Of a DNA stretch of 64,000 bases, positions 26,167-37,779 are shown piece after piece (the stretch's first letter is position 1; every line of letters begins with the position of its first letter). The stretch is from Alisma plantago-aquatica. Taxonomy: Eukaryota; Streptophyta; Magnoliopsida; Alismatales; Alismataceae. The notes under the pieces were generated by a model that did no database searches, was not told where the DNA came from, and worked only from the letters and a program-made list of their open reading frames with translations. Location: assembly GCA_963693085.1 (NCBI GenBank), contig OY856411.1, positions 114,134,767 to 114,198,766 of the forward strand, given 5' to 3'. The position numbers and the translations under genes are program-made.

Positions 26167-27471
26167 ATAGCCACGTCAACTGCTCTATACTTTAGGATTA
26201 TCGATATGATCGATTTTGGTTTGTTGCCTTTATTTATTGCATACAATGCGAATAAAATTGGCTTTATGCATGTCCAAACCTAAATCCACAAATCCTTATA
26301 TACATATATGATATGTAATATGAATGCACTCGATACGCGTCACCCTTAAACGAGTTTTGTGGTGGATGTACAGCATGGTTATGGCCAATAAACCCTATGT
26401 TTGTGTGCTTGGTTGAATGTGGTTGCTTGCATCTTGGTCTGCGCACCAATTCCCTATCTCCTATTCCTGATGTAACTCGAGATAACTTGAGATTTCTTTC
26501 CTACCTTTGCTCCCCCCGAATGTAACTCGGGGTTTCCTTTTGAAATGTAAAATAGGATAGATTTTTTATTTCATGTTATGTCAAAGAACGGCGGACTTTT
26601 TGATGACTGGTTCGAGGAGCGAGACGAGCAGGTGGCGACCTAAGGAGATGCATGATGACCAGTGAACCGATCAGCTGGAGGCGCCATTCGATCGGCTGGT
26701 CGCACCCAACTGACCGGCCTGATGGTGAGCAGATCAATCATGGAGATGAGTTGATCAAACCCAGAAAGGCAAAGCACACAGTTCATCTTGTACAGGTTGC
26801 ATGTGATGTGGACCTAGATGATCGTGATTCCTCTTAGCTCGAGGAATCACATTAGGATGGCCATAATCATTACTTTTATCGTTTCGCATGTGTTCTGTGG
26901 GATGTAGCATGTATATGATACTTACTATATTGTGGTGATTGGATATGTATATGTACCTATAAAAACCAAATCCCTCATTAAATATTAAAGTTTTAGATGC
27001 CTTCCAAATGTGACACACGTGAAAAGCTTGATCGGCCAAGTGTGGGCATGCCCTAGCATGGTACACCGTCTATCTCGTGGAAGCGTGAAGGATGGATATG
27101 TGGGTCTGCCCTAGCAGGGTGCATATTCATCGTGTTGGCTTTGGGTCAGACTTAACAAGGTGACCTAGATAGGATCTAACACCTTGAGGCATGGAGGTGA
27201 TCATGGCAAGGAGTTGCGCATGACATCTTTCAAGAGTTGCATATGATGCAATTGGCAAAAGTTGTCTACCTAGAAGATCTGAGTTGTGGGTGACAGCCCT
27301 AGCTGGTCCAGGACTCAGAGGATTTCAGGATCTTGACCCACTAGAAGATTGTACATTGCAATCTTCTGAATTGATGGTGAGGGATGTCAATTTGAATCAA
27401 AATAGTGGGAGTGGTAATTAATTAAATGCATAATTAACTACTGTCAAATTTTATTCAAATCAAAAGGAGTT
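26167..27471 (+). other. Element D 5' leader, no PBS
   Basis: Non-coding DNA between LTR and gag, homologous to the C leader. No TGGTATCAGAG is present near 26170, so the primer-binding site has been deleted together with the LTR end. A smaller GATCGG/GACCGG cluster lies at 26650-26760. ORFs on either strand here are unsupported. Confidence 0.7.
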
Positions 27472-27780
27472 TTGACAAATACAATTTTCTCTTATAGAAT
27501 GGAAAAAGAATCATCTTTTAAAATGGGCAAATTAATTGAGAATAAATTCCATAACTGGTTGGGGATTGTGAGAAGTGTTCTGCACAATCCAGAAATACAG
27601 GTAGCCTTTGAATCCACTCTATGTGTGCTTAAGAAGAAGGATAGTTCATTGATGGAGATCAATGGAACAAAGTCTAAGGACAAAGGTGAGGGAGAGAAGG
27701 GTTCTCTTGCCAAACCAATGTCAGAATCTCATGTGCTCAAAACATGGAGAAGATGGAAGGAACGATGGAAGAAGATGTGA
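27472..27780 (+). pseudogene. Element D gag remnant with large internal deletion
   Basis: A 102-residue frame. The N-terminal ~40 residues read K-L-I-E-N-K-F-H-N-W-L-G-I-V-R-S-V-L, matching the Gag start of C (K-L-I-G-N-N-F-H-D-W-F-R-M-L-R-I-V-L). It then jumps to a lysine-rich piece (K-S-K-D-K-G-E-G-E-K-G) that in C lies near the C-terminus. Most of the capsid and the zinc knuckle are missing, so no functional Gag can be made. Residues from about 75 on are out of frame with the family. Protease follows 30 bases later. Confidence 0.85.
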
Positions 27781-27810
27781 GAGATAGAGATCTCTACTTC
27801 TGGTGTATAT

Positions 27811-28773
27811 GTGATAGAGATTAACTTTACTACTTATTTGTCATGGGTACTTGATACCGGATGTGGATCTCACATTTGTTCATATTTGAAGGATCTTAAA
27901 AGAAGTAGGCCTTTGGGGAATGGCGAGGTTGAACTACGTGTTTCCAATGGGGCAAGAGTTGTCGCCAGTGCCATAGGAACCTATGAGTTGACTCTACCTA
28001 GTGGGCTAATAATAGAATTGAAGAATTGCTATTATGTACCTGCCATAAATAGGAATATCATTTCCGTCTCTTATTTGGACAAGGATGGTTTTGAATTTCT
28101 TATTAAGAATGGAAAGTGTTCTATTTCAAAAGATGGGATCTTTTATGGCAGTGCCCCAATGTCTTATGGTCTATACTTGATACATCTAGAGACAAGTGTA
28201 TACAATGTAAACACCAAAAGGAAAAAACTCAACAACCCAAACAAAATGTATCTTTGGCATTGTCGTCTAGGGCACATAAATGAGAAACGCATTTCTAGAC
28301 TCCATAAAAATGGTTATCTAGACTCTATTGATTATGAATTAATAGAGACATTTGAATCTTGTTTGTTGGGAAAGATGACCAAGACTCCTTTTTTAGGTAA
28401 AGGTGAGAGAGATAGTGATCTATTAGGACTCATACATACTGATGTATGTAGGCCTTTTAGAACTAATGCCAGAAATGGGTGTCAGTACTTCATTACCTTC
28501 ACTGATGACTTCAGTAGGTATGGCTATGTGTACCTGATGAAACATAAGTTAGAAACCCTTGAAAGGTTCAAGGATTTCATGAATGAAGTACATAACCAAC
28601 TTAGTAAAAGTATTAAAGCACTTCGATCTGATCGAGGTGGAGAATACTTAAGCCAAGAGTTTGAGGACCTTCTGCGAGCCTATGGTATTGTATCACAATG
28701 GACTCCGCCTAGAACACCACAGCATAATGATGTGTCTGAAAGAAGGAATCACACTTTACTGGATATGGTGTGA
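27811..28773 (+). pseudogene. Element D protease and integrase core (320 aa piece)
   Basis: Residues 11-22 contain W-V-L-D-T-G-C-G-S-H-I, the aspartic protease active site (catalytic D at 27853). The integrase zinc finger has H-x3-x-H in W-H-C-R-L-G-H-I-N-E (about residues 148-157), but in F-E-S-C-L-L-G-K the first of the two cysteines is F, so the HHCC finger is broken. The catalytic D-D-E triad is visible: D in H-T-D-V (about 211), D in R-S-D-R-G-G-E-Y (about 274), E in V-S-E-R-R-N (about 310). A premature TGA ends the frame in the core. It would mature the polyprotein and integrate cDNA. Confidence 0.95.
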
Positions 28774-29599
28774 TCAATGATGAGTTTTGTTTATCTTCCA
28801 ATTTCTTTCTGGGGTCATGCTCTTGAAACCGCAGCATTTACACTAAATCGAGTACCATCTAAATTGGTTCAAAAGACACCATATGAGATATGGCACGGGA
28901 AGCGTCCTGATTTGTCTTTTATTAAGATTTGGGTTATGAGACTTACGTCAGGAAAATGTTTCCTGATAAGCTTGGACCCAAGTCCGATAAATGATATTTT
29001 TTTTGATATCCCAAGGAAACGAGGGGATACTATTTATACCACCCTACTGACAACAAAGTGTTTGTTGCTAGGACAGCTTTGTTCCTAGAAAAGGAATTTA
29101 TTTCCAGAGGAAACAGTGGGAGGAAAATAGAGCTTAAAGAGGTTCAAGCCCAACAAGAAAACATTGTACCGGTATATGTACAAGAGGAACATAGAGATTT
29201 ATAAGGTGTTGTGGAATCTCAGTCTCCTCAAGTAATAAAAGGACCTCATAGATCTAGTAGGACATGCCTTGAACCTGAGAGGTTTGGATACCTTGTGACT
29301 CAGAAGGCAGTGAGTTGATCATAGATGATGATCCAACTACCTATCTAGAGGCTATAGAGGGACCAGATTCTGAGAAATGGCTTGAGGCCATGAAATCCGA
29401 GATGGAATCCATGTACTCCAACAAAGTATGGACTTTGGTGGAACCACCCGAAGGGGTAAAACCCTTAGGGTGCAAGTGGGTCTTCAAAAAGAAGACCGAC
29501 ATGGATGGCAATGTGAAAACTTATAAAGGCAGATTGGTTGCAAAGGGTTTCTGACAAGTTCAAGGTGTTGACTATGATGAAATTTTTTCTCCAGTTGCC

Positions 29600-30775
29600 A
29601 TGATTAAGTCCATCAGGATCATGCTTGCTATTGTGGCTTACTATGACCATGAGATTTGGAAAATTGATGTTAAAACTGCATTCCTTAATGGGAATATAAA
29701 TATGGATGTGTACATGACACAACCTGAAGGTTTTGTAGATCCAAAGAATGCCAATAAAGTTTGTAAGCTACAAAGGTCAATCTATGGACTGAAGCAAGCA
29801 TCTCGGAGTTGGAATCTTCAATTTGATGAGGAAGACAAAGTGTTTGGCTTTATTCAAAATGAAGATGAACCTTGTGTGTACAAGAAGGTTAGTGGGAGCA
29901 CGACCACATTCCTTATATTGTATGTAGATGACATACTATTGATGGGGAATGATGTCTCAGCCTTAGAGAAGGTAAAAACTTGGCTTGGGAATACTTTCTC
30001 AATGAAGGACTTAGGAGAAGCATCCTACATTATAGGTATTAAGATCTATAGAGATAGATCTAAAAGGCTTCTCGGACTAAGTCAAAGCACGTACATTGAC
30101 AAAGTGCTGAAGCGGTTCAGCATGGAGAACTCAAAGAGAGGCAACATCCCCATGCTACATGGAGTCACCGTCTCTAGAGCTCAATGTCCCCAATCTTGTG
30201 AAGAGAGGGAGCATATGAATGGGATCCCATATGCATCAGCCATCGGATCCATCATGTATGCTATGTTGTGCACACGCCCAGATGTCTCGTATGCCCTAAG
30301 CATGACGAGCAGGTACCAGTCAGATCCTAGGGATGCTCACTGGACAACCGTAAAGAACATCCTCAAGTACTTGCGAAGGACTAAGGATCAGTTTCTTGTA
30401 TATGGCGGCGAGGAAGAACTTGTTGTAAGAGGTTACATCGATGCAAGCTTCCAAATCGACAAAGATGATTACAGATCGCAATCAGGATTTGTATTTTTCC
30501 TAAACAATGGAGTTGTGAGCTGTAAGAGTTCCAAGCAAGAAACAGTTGCTAATTCTACTACAGAGGCCGAGTATATTGTTGCTTCACATACAGTAAAGGA
30601 AGCTGTGTGGATTAGGAAGTTCATCTATGAACTTGGTGTAGTTCCCAGTAGATGTGATGCAAATGAGCTTTATTGTGACAATAATGGAGCTATTGCTCAA
30701 GATAAGGAGCCCAGATCACATCAGCGGTCCAAGCACATACTACGGCACTTCCATCTCATACGAGAGATCGTATAG
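29600..30775 (+). pseudogene. Element D reverse transcriptase palm and RNase H (391 aa piece)
   Basis: Contains K-I-D-V-K-T-A-F-L-N-G (RT motif with catalytic D, about residues 22-32), S-I-Y-G-L-K-Q-A-S-R (about 60-69), the active site L-Y-V-D-D-I-L-L (YVDD at 29921-29932), then the RNase H part with D-A-S-F (about 281), S-T-T-E-A-E-Y (about 318) and L-Y-C-D-N-N-G-A-I (about 354). All four RNase H acidic landmarks I look for are present. The frame is open to a TAG at 30773. The first RT part lies in the previous frame, separated by TGA 29552. The downstream 110 bases continue pol-like sequence into the polypurine tract. Confidence 0.95.
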
Positions 30776-30914
30776 TGAGGAGATTTGAAGATTTGCAAAG
30801 TACCAACTGAAGACAACATTGTTGATCCACTGACTAAGGCCCTTTCTCAACAAAAGCATGATGGGCATGCTAGGTCACAAGGACTGAGGTTCCTAGGTGA
30901 ATGGCTCTAAGTAC

Positions 30915-30925
30915 AAGTGGGAGTC
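30915..30925 (+). other. Polypurine tract of element D
   Basis: AAGTGGGAGTC directly before the 3' LTR start; shared with element C. Confidence 0.88.
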
Positions 30926-33121
30926 TATTGGTATGTATGCCCATAGAGCAAGTCATGTGATGATTGTAATGGGATACTTTTTAAATAATTTGAATAATAA
31001 TAAAGGCAATTTCCGATCTATATGTTTTAACTATTTCTAAGATGATAGTGTAACATGAAAGATATCTAAAGAATTGTTTTACTCGATGACGTATGCTTTT
31101 AGGTTCAGGACCTAAACGATGAGATCATTGTGATGTTAAGAGTATACATTCTTGTTTAGTCCCTAGTCGGTTGTTATTGTGGAAATAACCGTAGACATCA
31201 ATAACAATAAAGACTAGATTGTGTGTTGGTTGATGATAGAATCTCATTAGTCATGATATAGTGATATCAAACCAAGAACATAGGTACTTGTTAGAGAACA
31301 AGTGTACCGGACAGACCCACCATGAGAGTGACACATGGAACCATGATTTGGTAGTCATAGTCAGCTCTCACAGTGATGGTGGTGAGTGTGATTCTTCGAC
31401 CTGAAATCACTACACTCGACACATGTCGTTGGGTACACTTTGACATCATCAAAAGCAGTCTTGAAACATGGGTTGTTATAAAGGTGATGATTGGGTGACT
31501 TTGACACATGGGGCATTTGAGGGGTGAGTGATAGATATGGGATTTGTCCCTCCTAAGGGAGTTTGATGTCCATGGACACTTGATGAGTAGGATTGAGAAA
31601 GGCATGCGCATGCATGTGTGAATCAATATGTGATATTGATATCACACACATCTCACCCAGTCTGCTCTGAGATCAAGGAAATGGATGAACGTTGAAAGGA
31701 TGACTGCACCATGCCTTGAGTTCATTCAGGACATTAGAGACAAAGGAATTATACATTCATTGTAACACCATTCACGGATTGTAGGATTGAAAGTTGTTCT
31801 CCAACTTTCTATTTCACTTGGGTAGCACTGATGTGCGACTAGGCACTGCTCTTTGCTTGTGAAGTCATAAGTGTTATGGACTTTCACGGCCAACGTGAAA
31901 TGGACCTGTATGGTCACACACAGAGGATTTAACCTAGAAGAGGAGTTTATCTACAAATGATGTTTAGATTGATTACTAAAGGAGTTTAGTAGTTCAATTA
32001 AACACTCAGTTGATTGATAGCTCAAAATCATAGTGTTCAAGGTGTTGGACCAATTGATTAGAGTATCGAATTGATTGAAACTGCAATTGACTGATTTTGC
32101 ACAGTCTGCACTTCCAACCGATCGGCTCATATAATGAACTGATCGGCTCAGGTTGGTGAACCGATCGGCTCAACTGGTGAGACGATCGGCTCATGTAACA
32201 ATGAGACAATCGGCTCAATTGTTGAACCGGTCGATTCATGTGACCAACCGAGATCGTTTGGAAAGTCAGAAGACTATTTTGCAAATACAATTTGTTTCAA
32301 TTGTACAAATTCGATTTGGACAACGATTAATATTTGATTAATCAGAAACAAATATGAAAGTCAATTCGAGTTGGACCAGGAGCATGAACCGATCAGCTCC
32401 GATGCCCCAAACGATCGGTTCAGGTGTGAACCGATCGGCTGAGGTCACCAACCGACCGTTTCAGGGTTGAAACAATCGGTTCAGTTGGCGCAGTTGGTTG
32501 TTTTGTGGAAAATCTCAAACCCTTCTACTCCTGCTTTAGTCATGCATTGCCCGGGGTAGAGAACCCTGTCCCATGACCCTCCTATATATAGGGGTATTGG
32601 GGGCTTCTCAAAGTACAACTCAGAACACCAGTTGCTCTGCAAAGTTGTCATTCTCTCTGGTTTTGGTAACTGAGAGAGCCCGAGCAAGTGCTACCCGATA
32701 AGGGAGGCACAGCGAGGGAAAAACAACTGTAGAAAGGCAACTAGTTGCAGGAGAGTGTGTCGGCGACTAGTATGCTGACAAGAGGGTGCGACTCCTTCTG
32801 ATTCCTTGTGGGACAAGGAGATTGGAGTTCCAGGCAGTCCGTGTGGATGACTGCAGAGGCGGAAGACTTCTGTCGCTCGGAGGACAGCTGTCAATCCCAA
32901 TAGTCCTGTTGAGACCAGGAGCTGCACAGACATCGTCCAAGACTGGAGGTGAAGACCGTGCAAGCCGCGAGGTAACGTCGTCGAGCAAGCCTCGGTACAA
33001 GGTACGCCTCTATAAACCATCCTTCCTATTGTATAGGCGTTGACATGATTCCTTTATTCTGGGTTTGGGAGAAGAAAAATTTTTTTTCTGCTGCCTTCTC
33101 TGTCTGCCTTAAAACCCAACA
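30926..33121 (+). mobile_element. Element D: 3' LTR, complete (2196 bp)
   Basis: Starts TATTGGTATG (first G of TG mutated to A compared with the 5' LTR TGTTG) and ends AACCCAACA before the AGGTA duplication. It carries the GATCGG cluster (32110-32500), a TATA box (32582-32592) and a GC-richer leader (32660-33040). Confidence 0.95.
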
Positions 33122-33126
33122 AGGTA

Positions 33127-36100
33127 TACTAATCAAACTCCAACTGACCACTGCTAAGTCAAAATCAATTTTGTACAAGACCTAGGAGTACCGGCATCCT
33201 AAGATCTCATCCTCCCCTGATCAGTACGGGTCTGCCGTAGTGACACATAAGGTCAAGCTGCAAAACAACCTACTCCACCCTTGGTATATAGGTCACAGAA
33301 CTAGTGAACATCCTAGTCTGCCATTATAAAGGTAACGATACTAGTGAAACGGTGATACGACCACAGTCATTCACCTATCAAGGTATCACCACAGCCATCC
33401 TCAAATCATATCACATACACTGAAATATATCATCTGAGATATAGCCTTGACCATTCTCCTTCCATGGTATTACCACAACCATCATAGTGAACATGCATAT
33501 ACTCAACAGTTAACGACTATGAGTTTCCATAAGAGGAAATACTCATTTCACCATCCAACATGTCTTGACACTAGAATAGATCTATGGCACAGGGCACTAC
33601 ATGATTAAGGTTTTACTTGATTAGTTAATTTAATTGAGTTATTTAAGGTTGAATCAAACAAGTTGACATACAAATCCTAATCATTTCTAGCAATCATTGA
33701 TATATAACAACTCCAAAAGATATAAAATGTATGAAACATAAACCTCTATTTGACATCACAGGGTACTTATTTCATTTCCATTCATGGAACTATACTTGTC
33801 ATCACACCATCATAAGATATAAATCCTTGTCACATTATTCCATGGTACCAACCCATGTGAACATAAAGAGGACTACACCACCATAAGAGCACAACCATGC
33901 CCAAGGGTCATTCAGACCATCATCTCATAATCACCCACAAGAACATCATCATTGTTCCATGCCTTGCCAAACTCTCAACAAACCATCACCTTGTTTATGA
34001 TACACATGTTTAGCATAACCTTGCATTAGGATGTTCACATAATAGCATATTAGGGTTACAACCACATTGAGAGGATATTCCATCACCGTACAATTTACCC
34101 AAAGGAGCTAAGTATGATCAATCACCATCATTGGATTATATTAGGGTAAGGTTCAAAGAGCTAGATTAAGTATGGTAAACTACCATTGCTTAGTTGTATT
34201 AGGGTTTAGTATATCAAGGTAAGCTAAATTAGCATTACAAATCATCTCATTATGGTGATCATAAGTTTACATTCATATGAGGCAAAGGTAAGACTACATG
34301 ATTAATGGATAAATCACCATCAGTTATACATCATGTAAAACCAAACCAAAATACCATAAACATCACCCCAAAACCATCGGATGTGAGAAGGTAAAACCAT
34401 TGGTTGTAACACAAGAAAACACCTTGAACAAATCACTTAAAGCACCCATCAAGTTGTGACCTATAAAGAGTCACCAACTACACCTAGTCAAGCCATCGTT
34501 TGACAACATAGAAATTACATCATTTGCTAACTCAAGGAAAGCCATCAGTTGTGGGCATGCAACCCACCATCATTTGTCACACAATTATTCACCTTCATTT
34601 GTGTGTCTAGTGCCACCATCGGTTGTGGTGTGCAGGATAACCATCGGATCATGGAGTCAAAATCTCCATTTGTTGACACCATCAAGTGTTGGGTCAGTAC
34701 ATCCATCGGTTGGTAATCATACGTCATAGGACCATTGAGTTTTGGAGTCAGAACAGCCATTGGTTGATGGAACAGAAGAGTCATCGATTGTCAGACTTGG
34801 TACTCCCATCGGTTGTCATCAACAGGTGGTGAAACCAAGCAAAACACAAGAGAAAAACCATCATTTGGTGAAGGAAAGGAAAACCATCGGTTGAAGCCAC
34901 AATAGGGAACTAAGACCGTCAATTTTTAAGCACCAAAAGAGTCAAAATAGAACCTAATATAGAGCCTTTGTTTGGCATGAAAAACCCAAGCAAAATATCA
35001 ATAAAAGCTTGCCCATCAGTTCTTGCAAGAAGACATCCATCGAGTTATGCACCAAGGTGGAAAATAGCTCAAAACCATAAGTAAAGGACCACTGTTTGTG
35101 AGAGTAAAACCATTGTTTATAAGGGGAAGCATACCCATATGTTATGCGGACAAGGGGGAACCCAAAATAGAATCTAAGAAATGAACATCAGTTGACACAT
35201 GAAGGTCATCAAGAATCATACCATCGGGTTGCAAAAGAAGAACGGAAAATCAGTTCAAAAACCTTAAGTAGTGATCATTGTTTGAAGAGAAAAAATCATT
35301 GGTTGTCCATTTGCAAGCAAGGTCTAGGGCTTCCTCTACCAAGGAGGGTTCATAAACAAGGTTTAAGGTTAATCCATGGTGATAAAACTACTCACGAATC
35401 ATAACATAAACTCCAACCCTAGGCAAAGGTACTATCTTTATGCTTAGAACTTCATTTTAGAGCAAAATCATGTACATGCAAGGTAGTAGTAAGAAATAAA
35501 CATGAAAAAAAAGATATATAAATCTCCTCTAGGAAGAAGAAGAAGAAGCTACAAAAAAAAGTTAGCTCGATCAAAAGAGGTAGAAACCCTAGATTAGCAC
35601 TCCACACGGCCAAGCAAGCTCCTTCTCCAAGAAAGAGAGCAAGGTCAAGGAAGAAAGAAAGAGGTGTTCTTTAAGCTCTAGATCAAGCTCCACCATGGAA
35701 CACCATGGAAACGACCAAGAAGAAGGGATAAGGAGGTAAGATAGAAAGAGAAATGAAGGAAAGAGGGGAGAACTTACTTTCTTATGTCAAGAACAAGCGA
35801 AGAAAACTCCACTAGCTCAAGGGGAGGGTAGATCTGAACCCTAGCCTCACATGCAAGGAGATCGGCCACCTTCTTCTACCTTGAGCACCTGCTTCACCAC
35901 CACGCCAAGGAAGATGAAGATATAAATAGAAATGATGAGAAAGAGAGGCCTAGGTGACCAAAATAGCTAGTTTGGAATCAAGGAGGGAGGTATATAAGGC
36001 CATGGGTGAGAGAGAAGAGAAGTTTTAGGTGTCCAACTATGTTTTCTAAGTGTCCATGGTCTTAAGCATCCCATACATGCAAAGAAGCAACTCCATCAGT

Positions 36101-36736
36101 TGTGGGAGTCTGATAGTCCATCATTTGTTTACTCCCAAGCCATCTATCAACCTAAAAAAGTAGGCTAACCATCATATCATGACCCTTTGGTCATAAGGGT
36201 GAAAACCCTAACTCACCATTGGTTTGCACCACCACTTGATGAACCACCGGTTGTAGGAGATCCAATAGGGGAAACCATCGACCCTCACACATATTGTGAC
36301 CTTGAAGTAACCACCATAGGATACCAACACAATCATATCACATACAACCAGGATGACCATCGAATTATGGCTTCCAAGGTAGCTCATCCACGAGAGCAAA
36401 ACCCTAATTTAACCATAGAAAGATGTCACCATCAAACCAAAGTGCAACAAGGTTCCCCATGGCTCAAATAACTCAATCAGGATATAAAAACATGTGAGGA
36501 ACAAAAATAACGTGTAAAATTTCAAGAAAAATCATATATATGGGCAAATTGCCAAAAGGCCCAAAATGTACACAAAATTGCATAACTTGCTCAAACAATG
36601 TCCAAACTAGACCAGACTTGACACTTAGGTTTTTCACATTATATCAAAGAAATTATTAGGTATATATTAATGTTTTAATGATCCACTTAAGGTAAGAAAG
36701 CATGTTCAACCAAAAATCAAGGTCAAGGGTCTTACA
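33127..36736 (-). mobile_element. Element B: 5' LTR, U3/R part
   Basis: Ends on plus with GTCTTACA at 36736, i.e. minus start TGTAAGACCC. 35640-36736 matches the 3' LTR fragment 10881-11907. A TATA-like TATTTATA lies at 35919-35929 (minus), followed downstream (35580-35900) by a leader with AAACCCTA and GC-richer sequence. 34360-35300 holds a long series of CCATCGGTTG-type words. ORFs of 60-94 aa in this block are not conserved in the other LTR. Confidence 0.85.
34360..35300 (-). repeat. Cluster of CCATCGGTTG-type words in element B LTR
   Basis: Words such as AACCATCGGTTG, CCATCAGTTGTG, CATCGATTGTC and CCATCATTTGG recur every 25-60 bases for about 900 bases. More copies lie at 36080-36400 and 11330-11600. 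They are dispersed, not a fixed-period tandem array. Confidence 0.7.
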
Positions 36737-37265
36737 GTAATCCCCCCTGTCGCCCCTCTATGGCACTGAGTCCTAGGCTTGGAACAGAGAGACCTTGGGC
36801 TCCTTGACTTCATGATCAGCTCATAGAAGTATGTGATGTGATAAGGTAGTTACCTATGAGGGAGACTGGAAAACCCTATGGAAGCTTAAGCTACCTGATT
36901 GTATCAAACTTTTTGATGGCTTATGACACATAAATCTCTACTCACTAATGAATAGAAAGAGAGACAGCATATAGACTCCCCAAAGACATGCACAATGCAA
37001 TAATGTTGATGAGTTGCCACATCACTACCTCAGGGATTGCCCAAGAAGTAGGGAAGTCTGGTTCAAGTTGGCATTATCGTAAAAATTCTTCAACATGGAA
37101 GTTGACCCTTGGTGCTCTTCCATCATCAGCAATTCAAGCACAATTCCACTACAGGTTATTACATGTTGCCACCTCTAGAAGGAAATGAATGAGGTGATTC
37201 ATTTAAAGAATATTATGCCTATGAATGCCCTACTATGATTCATGTTGTAATGTACAAAGATGATT
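36737..37265. other. Unassigned DNA right of element B
   Basis: The first five bases, GTAAT, would be the right copy of B's target duplication (the left copy is outside the window). No ORF or domain is readable. It probably belongs to the Athila/Tat-like remnant that follows, as leader or gag. Confidence 0.4.
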
Positions 37266-37638
37266 TTAGAATTGCCACTTCTGGTTCCTAAGCAACGGAT
37301 CGATGCCAAACATATCATTCCACTCGACAATAAAGAATTCCTCATCTTTGTGGATGTTGATTTCAACAAGTCTGTCAACATATTTTCCTCTGGCATATGC
37401 ATCACCACCCCTTATGGGGTATTTGTTTGAGGATATGAATGTCGGGCTATGCTTCGAGTGCTTTGGAGGAAGAAATCCAGGCAATCTCCTTCATGTTTGG
37501 CATATGCATTGCTGACCAACTAATAAACTTTTTGATCCTCTCTGATTCCAAGCTAGGTGTTGTTATGTTTTTGGATGTGAATGAAGCTCCATATTGATTC
37601 AAAGTTTTCTCGATGCAATGTTCTAAGTCACACATCAA
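37266..37638 (-). pseudogene. Minus-strand protein-like segment of unknown family
   Basis: Two overlapping minus frames (37638-37447, 63 aa; 37484-37266, 72 aa) join into what looks like one broken protein. The first contains E-S-E-R-I-K-K-F-I-S-W-S-A-M, the second R-G-G-D-A-Y-A-R-G-K-Y-V-D-R-L-V-E-I and D-E-E-F-F-I-V-E-W-N-D-M-F-G-I-D-P. Composition and acidic/hydrophobic alternation look like a real protein rather than a shadow, but I do not recognise the family. It is opposite to the surrounding Athila/Tat-like genes, so it could be a captured or separately inserted fragment. Confidence 0.35.
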
Positions 37639-37779
37639 TAACCCTTTATTTTGCTTCTTACCTACAAACCTTACTATAGTTGATGATGCTATTGCTAAAC
37701 ATAGCTTGCTTACTGCTATGGCAGTCGACTTTACCTTTAAACCCCCTTGGATTCCCAGAGGTTAATGTTTGTAGCTTGA

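Larger units (their letters stand above)
27811..30775 (+). pseudogene. Element D pol polyprotein (protease-integrase-RT-RNase H), broken
   Basis: Four frames cover one Ty1/copia pol: 27811-28773, 28777-29088, 29315-29554 and 29600-30775. The breaks are an in-frame TGA at 28771-28773 between integrase-core residues M-V and S-M-M, a frameshift around 28940-28970, further stops around 29200, and a second TGA at 29552-29554 inside RT (after G-F, before Q-V-Q-G-V-D-Y-D-E). Both TGAs sit where arginine is usual, one C-to-T step from CGA. The rest of the protein is remarkably well kept, which fits a recent death. Domain details are in the two sub-entries. Confidence 0.96.
23972..33121 (+). mobile_element. 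Element D: full-span Ty1/copia retrotransposon (9150 bp)
   Basis: Starts TGTTGTTATG and ends AACCCAACA. It is flanked by a perfect 5-bp target duplication AGGTA (23967-23971 and 33122-33126), inside B's 5' LTR. Order: 5' LTR, leader, gag remnant, protease, integrase, RT, RNase H, polypurine tract, 3' LTR, which is the Ty1/copia order. In a 240-base LTR sample I count 9 differences (about 4%), fewer than in A, E or F. It is not autonomous: gag is mostly deleted, pol has stops and frameshifts, and the PBS is missing. Confidence 0.96.
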
